The position numbers and the translations under genes were made by a program. The notes under the pieces were generated by a model, which saw only the letters and a list, made by a program, of their open reading frames with translations, did not search any database and was not told where the DNA came from. A stretch of DNA of 54,168 nt from Pseudomonas nabeulensis (GTDB taxonomy: Bacteria; Pseudomonadota; Gammaproteobacteria; Pseudomonadales; Pseudomonadaceae). The stretch lies in the NCBI RefSeq assembly GCF_004682045.1, contig NZ_QUZT01000048.1, positions 1 through 54,168 of the forward strand. Reading direction: 5' to 3'. Below, in pieces: positions 50,804-54,168 of the stretch (its first letter is position 1; each line of letters starts with the position of its first letter).

Positions 50804-52342
50804 ATGAATGTCCAGAGTGATTCAATCGATATCGCCATCATCGGCTCAGGCTTTGCCGGCTTGTGCATGGCCATCAAGCTCAAGGAGGCCGGGCTCACCG
50901 ACTTCTTTATCGCCGAACAGGCCGACAGCCTTGGCGGCACCTGGCGGGACAACCACTACCCGGGGTGCGCCTGCGATGTGCAGTCCCATGTGTATTCGTT
51001 TTCCTTTGCACCGAACCCCGACTGGACGCGCCAGTTCGCGCCGCAAGCGGAAATCCGTGCCTACCTGGAGCAATGCGCCGAGCGCTTCAAGCTGGCGCCC
51101 TACCTGCGCTTCGGCATGGGCTTGGTACGGGCAGTGTTCGATGAGCCGCTGCAACGTTGGCAGCTGACGTTCAGCAATGGCCGCCAGGTCAGCGCACGGG
51201 TGCTGGTGTCGGGGATGGGAGGTCTTTCGCGCCCCGCTCTGCCGGATATTCCGGGCCTGGACAGCTTCAAGGGCGAGCGCTTTCACTCCCAACAGTGGAA
51301 CCACGGGTATTCCCTCAAAGGCAAGCGGGTGGCGGTGATTGGCACGGGGGCCAGCGCCATCCAGTTCGTGCCGAAGATTGCGCCACAGGTAGCCCATCTG
51401 GACCTGTTCCAGCGCACCCCGCCGTGGATTATGCCCAAGCCCGACCGAGCGATTTCGTCTACGGAGCGCTGGCTGTTCAACCATCTACCGTTTACCCAGC
51501 GCTTGCTGCGCGGAGCGTTTTACTGGGCGCTGGAAGGTCGTGTGGTGGGGTTTGCCCTGCACCCACGGCTGATGAAAATGGTGCAGAAAATCGCCCAGCG
51601 GCATTTGCATAAACAAGTGGCCCGCCCGTCCCTGCGCAAGACCCTCACGCCCAACTACACCATCGGCTGCAAGCGCGTGCTGATCTCCAATGACTACTAC
51701 CCGGCGCTGGCCCGCAGCAATGTCGACGTGGTGACCAACCCTGTGTCGCGTGTGGAAGCCGACGGTGTGGTCACGGCCGACGGCATCAAGCACCCGGCCG
51801 ACTGCCTGATCTTCGGCACCGGGTTCCAGGCCACCGACCCCCTGCCCCGCGACTGCATCATCGGCCGTGGTGGCGTGGACCTGATGGACACCTGGCGTGA
51901 CGGCGCCCATGCCTACAAGGGCACCACGGTGCCGGGATATCCCAACCTGTTCCTGATCGTCGGGCCCAACACCGGCCTGGGGCATAACTCGATGATCCTG
52001 ATGATCGAGGCGCAAGTGACCTACATCCTCGATGCGCTCAAGCAGATGCAGCGCCATCGAATCGCAACCGTCGATGTCAAGCCGGCGGTCGAGCACACCT
52101 ACAACCAGCAGTTGCAAGACAAGCTCAAGCGCACCATCTGGAACACCGGCGGTTGCCAGAGCTGGTACCTCGACCCGCGCACCGGCAAGAACACCACGCT
52201 GTGGCCGGGTTCGACCTGGCGCTTCAAGCAAGTCACCCGGCAGTTTGCGCTCAAGGACTACGTGGCCAACCTGCTGCCGGTCAATGCACCCGCCGAGTCG
52301 CTTGCGACGTCCCTCCCCTCTGCAGAAGGCAGCCTGTCATGA
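50804..52342 (+). CDS. Baeyer-Villiger-type flavin monooxygenase (AlmA/EthA-like)
   Basis: A 512-residue FAD- and NADPH-dependent monooxygenase. The FAD motif is IIGSGFAGLCMA (13-24), the Baeyer-Villiger fingerprint FxGxxxHxxxW is FKGERFHSQQW (155-165), and the second Rossmann motif is VAVIGTGASAIQF (about 176-188); GPNTGLGHNSMI follows near the C-terminus. Relatives oxidise ketones to esters, and AlmA is linked to growth on very long alkanes. Location beside alkB and beta-oxidation genes favours a hydrocarbon substrate, either by subterminal oxidation or AlmA-like attack. The nearest AGGAG is about 15 bases from the ATG, which is far. It overlaps the next gene by four bases. Confidence 0.9.
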   Translation: MNVQSDSIDIAIIGSGFAGLCMAIKLKEAGLTDFFIAEQADSLGGTWRDNHYPGCACDVQSHVYSFSFAPNPDWTRQFAPQAEIRAYLEQCAERFKLAPYLRFGMGLVRAVFDEPLQRWQLTFSNGRQVSARVLVSGMGGLSRPALPDIPGLDSFKGERFHSQQWNHGYSLKGKRVAVIGTGASAIQFVPKIAPQVAHLDLFQRTPPWIMPKPDRAISSTERWLFNHLPFTQRLLRGAFYWALEGRVVGFALHPRLMKMVQKIAQRHLHKQVARPSLRKTLTPNYTIGCKRVLISNDYYPALARSNVDVVTNPVSRVEADGVVTADGIKHPADCLIFGTGFQATDPLPRDCIIGRGGVDLMDTWRDGAHAYKGTTVPGYPNLFLIVGPNTGLGHNSMILMIEAQVTYILDALKQMQRHRIATVDVKPAVEHTYNQQLQDKLKRTIWNTGGCQSWYLDPRTGKNTTLWPGSTWRFKQVTRQFALKDYVANLLPVNAPAESLATSLPSAEGSLS

Positions 52343-53229
52343 AGTCATTCAACGGCCGCGTGGCGGCAATCACCGGCGCGGCGTCCGGCATGGGCCGTGC
52401 CTTGGCCCTGGCGTTGGCGCGGGAGGGTTGCCACCTGGCATTGGCGGACAAGAACAGCCAGGGCCTGGAGCAGACCCTGGCGCTGATCAAGACGTCGACC
52501 CTGTCGCCGGTCACGGTCACCACCCAAGTGCTGGACGTCTCCGACCGCCAGGCCATGGACGCCTGGGCCGCACGCTGCGCCGCCGATCACGGCCAGGTCA
52601 ATCTGGTGTTCAACAATGCCGGCGTGGCGCTGTCGAGCACGGTCGAAGGCGTGGACTACGCCGATCTGGAATGGATTGTCGGCATCAACTTCTGGGGTGT
52701 GGTCTATGGCACCAAGGCGTTCCTGCCCTATTTGAAAGCCTCCGGTGACGGCCATGTAATCAACACCTCCAGCGTATTCGGCCTGTTCGCCCAACCCGGC
52801 ATGAGCGGTTACAACGCCACCAAGTTTGCCGTGCGCGGCTTCACCGAGTCCTTGCGCCAGGAACTGGATATGCAGCGCTGCGGTGTGTCGGCCACGTGCG
52901 TGCACCCCGGCGGTATTCGTACCGATATCTGCCGCAGCAGCCGTATCGACGCGAACATGACGGGCTTTTTGATCCACAGCGAACAGCAGGCCCGCGCTGA
53001 CTTCGAAAAACTGTTTATCACCGATGCCGACCAGGCCGCCAAAGTCATCCTGCAAGGCGTGCGTAAAAACAAGCGCCGCGTGCTGATCGGCCGCGACGCG
53101 TACTTCCTCGACCTGCTCGCCCGCTGCCTGCCGGCCGCCTACCAGGCGCTGGTGGTGTTCGCCAGCAAGCGCATGGCACCCAAGCCACGCACGCCGGTGT
53201 TTGAACCCAACGACGAGCCCCGTCCCTGA
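52339..53229 (+). CDS. Short-chain dehydrogenase/reductase
   Basis: A 296-residue classical SDR: cofactor motif TGAASGMGRALA (about 12-23), NNAGVALS, catalytic Ser in INTSSVFG, and YNATK with Tyr and Lys. The ATG at 52339 overlaps the monooxygenase stop (ATGA), and a basic C-terminal tail (KNKRRVLIGR, SKRMAPKPR) may contact the membrane. In this operon it would interconvert an alcohol and the ketone used by the monooxygenase, or a fatty alcohol and aldehyde (inference). Confidence 0.92.
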   Translation: MKSFNGRVAAITGAASGMGRALALALAREGCHLALADKNSQGLEQTLALIKTSTLSPVTVTTQVLDVSDRQAMDAWAARCAADHGQVNLVFNNAGVALSSTVEGVDYADLEWIVGINFWGVVYGTKAFLPYLKASGDGHVINTSSVFGLFAQPGMSGYNATKFAVRGFTESLRQELDMQRCGVSATCVHPGGIRTDICRSSRIDANMTGFLIHSEQQARADFEKLFITDADQAAKVILQGVRKNKRRVLIGRDAYFLDLLARCLPAAYQALVVFASKRMAPKPRTPVFEPNDEPRP

Positions 53230-53244
53230 ACAGGAGCACGCACT

Positions 53245-54087
53245 ATGTTGCCTATCCGTCGCGATATCCGTTTTGCCCTGCCCGCCGAGCGCATCACCGA
53301 CTGGCACGAACAAGGCCCGTTCATTACGCATTTCTTCAACGCGTTGTCGCTGCTGTTTCCCCAGGGCGAATTGTTTTTCATGGACAGCGTGCGGCACTAC
53401 CGCAACCGCATCGACGATCCCGCGTTGAAGAAAGAGATCCAGGGCTTTATCGGCCAGGAGGCCATGCACAGCCGTGAACACGTGGCCTACAACGATCTGC
53501 TGCAAGCCGCGGGACTACCGGCACACACCCTGGACCGCCGGCTCAAGTTCATCCTCGACCTGCAAAAGAAACACTTCGCGCCGTCGTTCAACCTGGCGAT
53601 CACCATTGCCCTCGAGCATTACACGGCGATGCTGGCCGAGATCCTGCTGAGCGACCCCACGCGCTTCGGCGACTCACTCAAGGGCTACCAACAGATGTGG
53701 TACTGGCACGCCCTGGAAGAAACCGAACACAAGGCCGTCGCCTTTGACGTGTGGAACACCGTGATCAAGCCTGGGCCCAAGCGCTACTTGCTGCGCACCG
53801 GCACCATGCTCACCACCACGGTATTCTTCTGGCTGGTGGTGCTGGACTTCCATGTACGGCTGCTGATTGCTGACCGCAAGTCCGTCGGATTCTGGAAAGG
53901 TTCGTGGCGCATGCTTAAATTTCTGTACGGCCCAAAAGGCGTTTTCCCACGGATGCTGCGGCCGTGGTTGCACTACTTCAAGCCTGGGTTTCATCCTTGG
54001 GATCATGACAACCGTGCGCGGCTGGCGCGTATTGATGGGCTGATCAAAGAGATCGAACAGACCCGACAAGGCTATGAAGCTGCTTAG
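53245..54087 (+). CDS. Predicted metal-dependent hydrolase (PF10118 family)
   Basis: A 280-residue protein with MLPIRRDIRF at its start, and the family's His/Glu motifs spread over helices: QEAMHSREHVAYN (about 72-84), ALEHYTAMLAE (about 124-134) and HALEETEHKAVAFDVW (about 155-170). One hydrophobic stretch (TMLTTTVFFWLVVLDF) may be membrane-associated. AGGAG precedes the ATG. Members often follow Baeyer-Villiger monooxygenase and SDR genes, as here, 15 bases downstream. The conserved Glu/His helices could also bind a diiron centre; the reaction is not established to my knowledge. Confidence 0.87.
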   Translation: MLPIRRDIRFALPAERITDWHEQGPFITHFFNALSLLFPQGELFFMDSVRHYRNRIDDPALKKEIQGFIGQEAMHSREHVAYNDLLQAAGLPAHTLDRRLKFILDLQKKHFAPSFNLAITIALEHYTAMLAEILLSDPTRFGDSLKGYQQMWYWHALEETEHKAVAFDVWNTVIKPGPKRYLLRTGTMLTTTVFFWLVVLDFHVRLLIADRKSVGFWKGSWRMLKFLYGPKGVFPRMLRPWLHYFKPGFHPWDHDNRARLARIDGLIKEIEQTRQGYEAA

Positions 54088-54110
54088 GGCCTGAATGTGG
54101 AAGGAGGCTG

Positions 54111-54154
54111 CTGCTCTGCTCTGCTCTGCTTTGGCTTTGGCTTTGGCTTTAGCT
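54111..54154. repeat. Tandem short repeats: CTGCT x4 then TTGGCT x3-4
   Basis: Four exact CTGCT units (54111-54130) are followed directly by TTGGCT three times and a TTAGCT variant (54131-54154). It lies 24 bases after the last gene, next to a degenerate REP-like TGTGGAAGGAGGCTGC. Slippage-prone; no coding role is apparent. Confidence 0.8.
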
Positions 54155-54168
54155 TTTGATCTTAGTCG

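Overview
The window reads as chromosome of a fluorescent pseudomonad (P. fluorescens group). The reasons are high G+C coding sequence, copies of the Pseudomonas REP/REPIN family (core TGTGGGAGGGGGCTTGCCCCCGA), and a left end whose gene order (gdhB, a small acidic protein, then moxR with DUF58/VWA/BatD genes) matches my recollection of the P. aeruginosa PA3068-PA3075 region. No rRNA, tRNA, CRISPR array, integrase or transposase is visible.

Left part (1-28 kb) is mainly core genome: NAD-glutamate dehydrogenase; a small conserved protein; a secreted subtilisin-like protease with a chitin-binding tail that sits between core genes; a six-gene MoxR/BatA-D type operon whose genes overlap head to tail; the SbcD-SbcC nuclease plus a glutathione transferase; a 59-residue exported protein; a periplasmic beta-propeller lactonase; an MMPL/RND transporter paired with a Ycf48-like beta-propeller; and a Gfo/Idh/MocA sugar dehydrogenase preceded by two operator-like dyads.

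Accessory island (about 28.06-37.0 kb): seven co-directional genes of visibly lower G+C (about 50-55% in samples, against 62-67% around them). They encode a fused aminodeoxychorismate synthase (PapA type), an AroQ-fold mutase (PapB type), a TyrA-like dehydrogenase (PapC type), an NPPY-motif methyltransferase of the PrmC/HemK family, an alpha-oxoamine-synthase-type PLP enzyme, a DAO-type FAD oxidoreductase and a 14-helix drug exporter. Together they look like a specialised-metabolite pathway built on 4-amino-phenylpyruvate/4-aminophenylalanine. I cannot match it to a known product, and it is the most interesting content here.

Right part (37-54 kb) is a hydrocarbon and fatty-acid locus. The minus strand carries alkane hydroxylase AlkB, two PraA/PraB-type secreted proteins, a FadL-type outer-membrane channel, a FadE-type acyl-CoA dehydrogenase, a long FabG-type reductase, a MaoC hydratase, a thiolase and an acyl-CoA ligase, plus an alpha/beta hydrolase further right. 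Divergent from the hydrolase lies a plus-strand operon of a Baeyer-Villiger-type flavin monooxygenase, an SDR and a metal-dependent hydrolase. The proteins cover uptake, terminal oxidation, activation and beta-oxidation of long alkyl chains. Rubredoxin, alcohol/aldehyde dehydrogenases and a dedicated regulator are not in the window.

All assignments come from reading motifs and context; no database search was possible.
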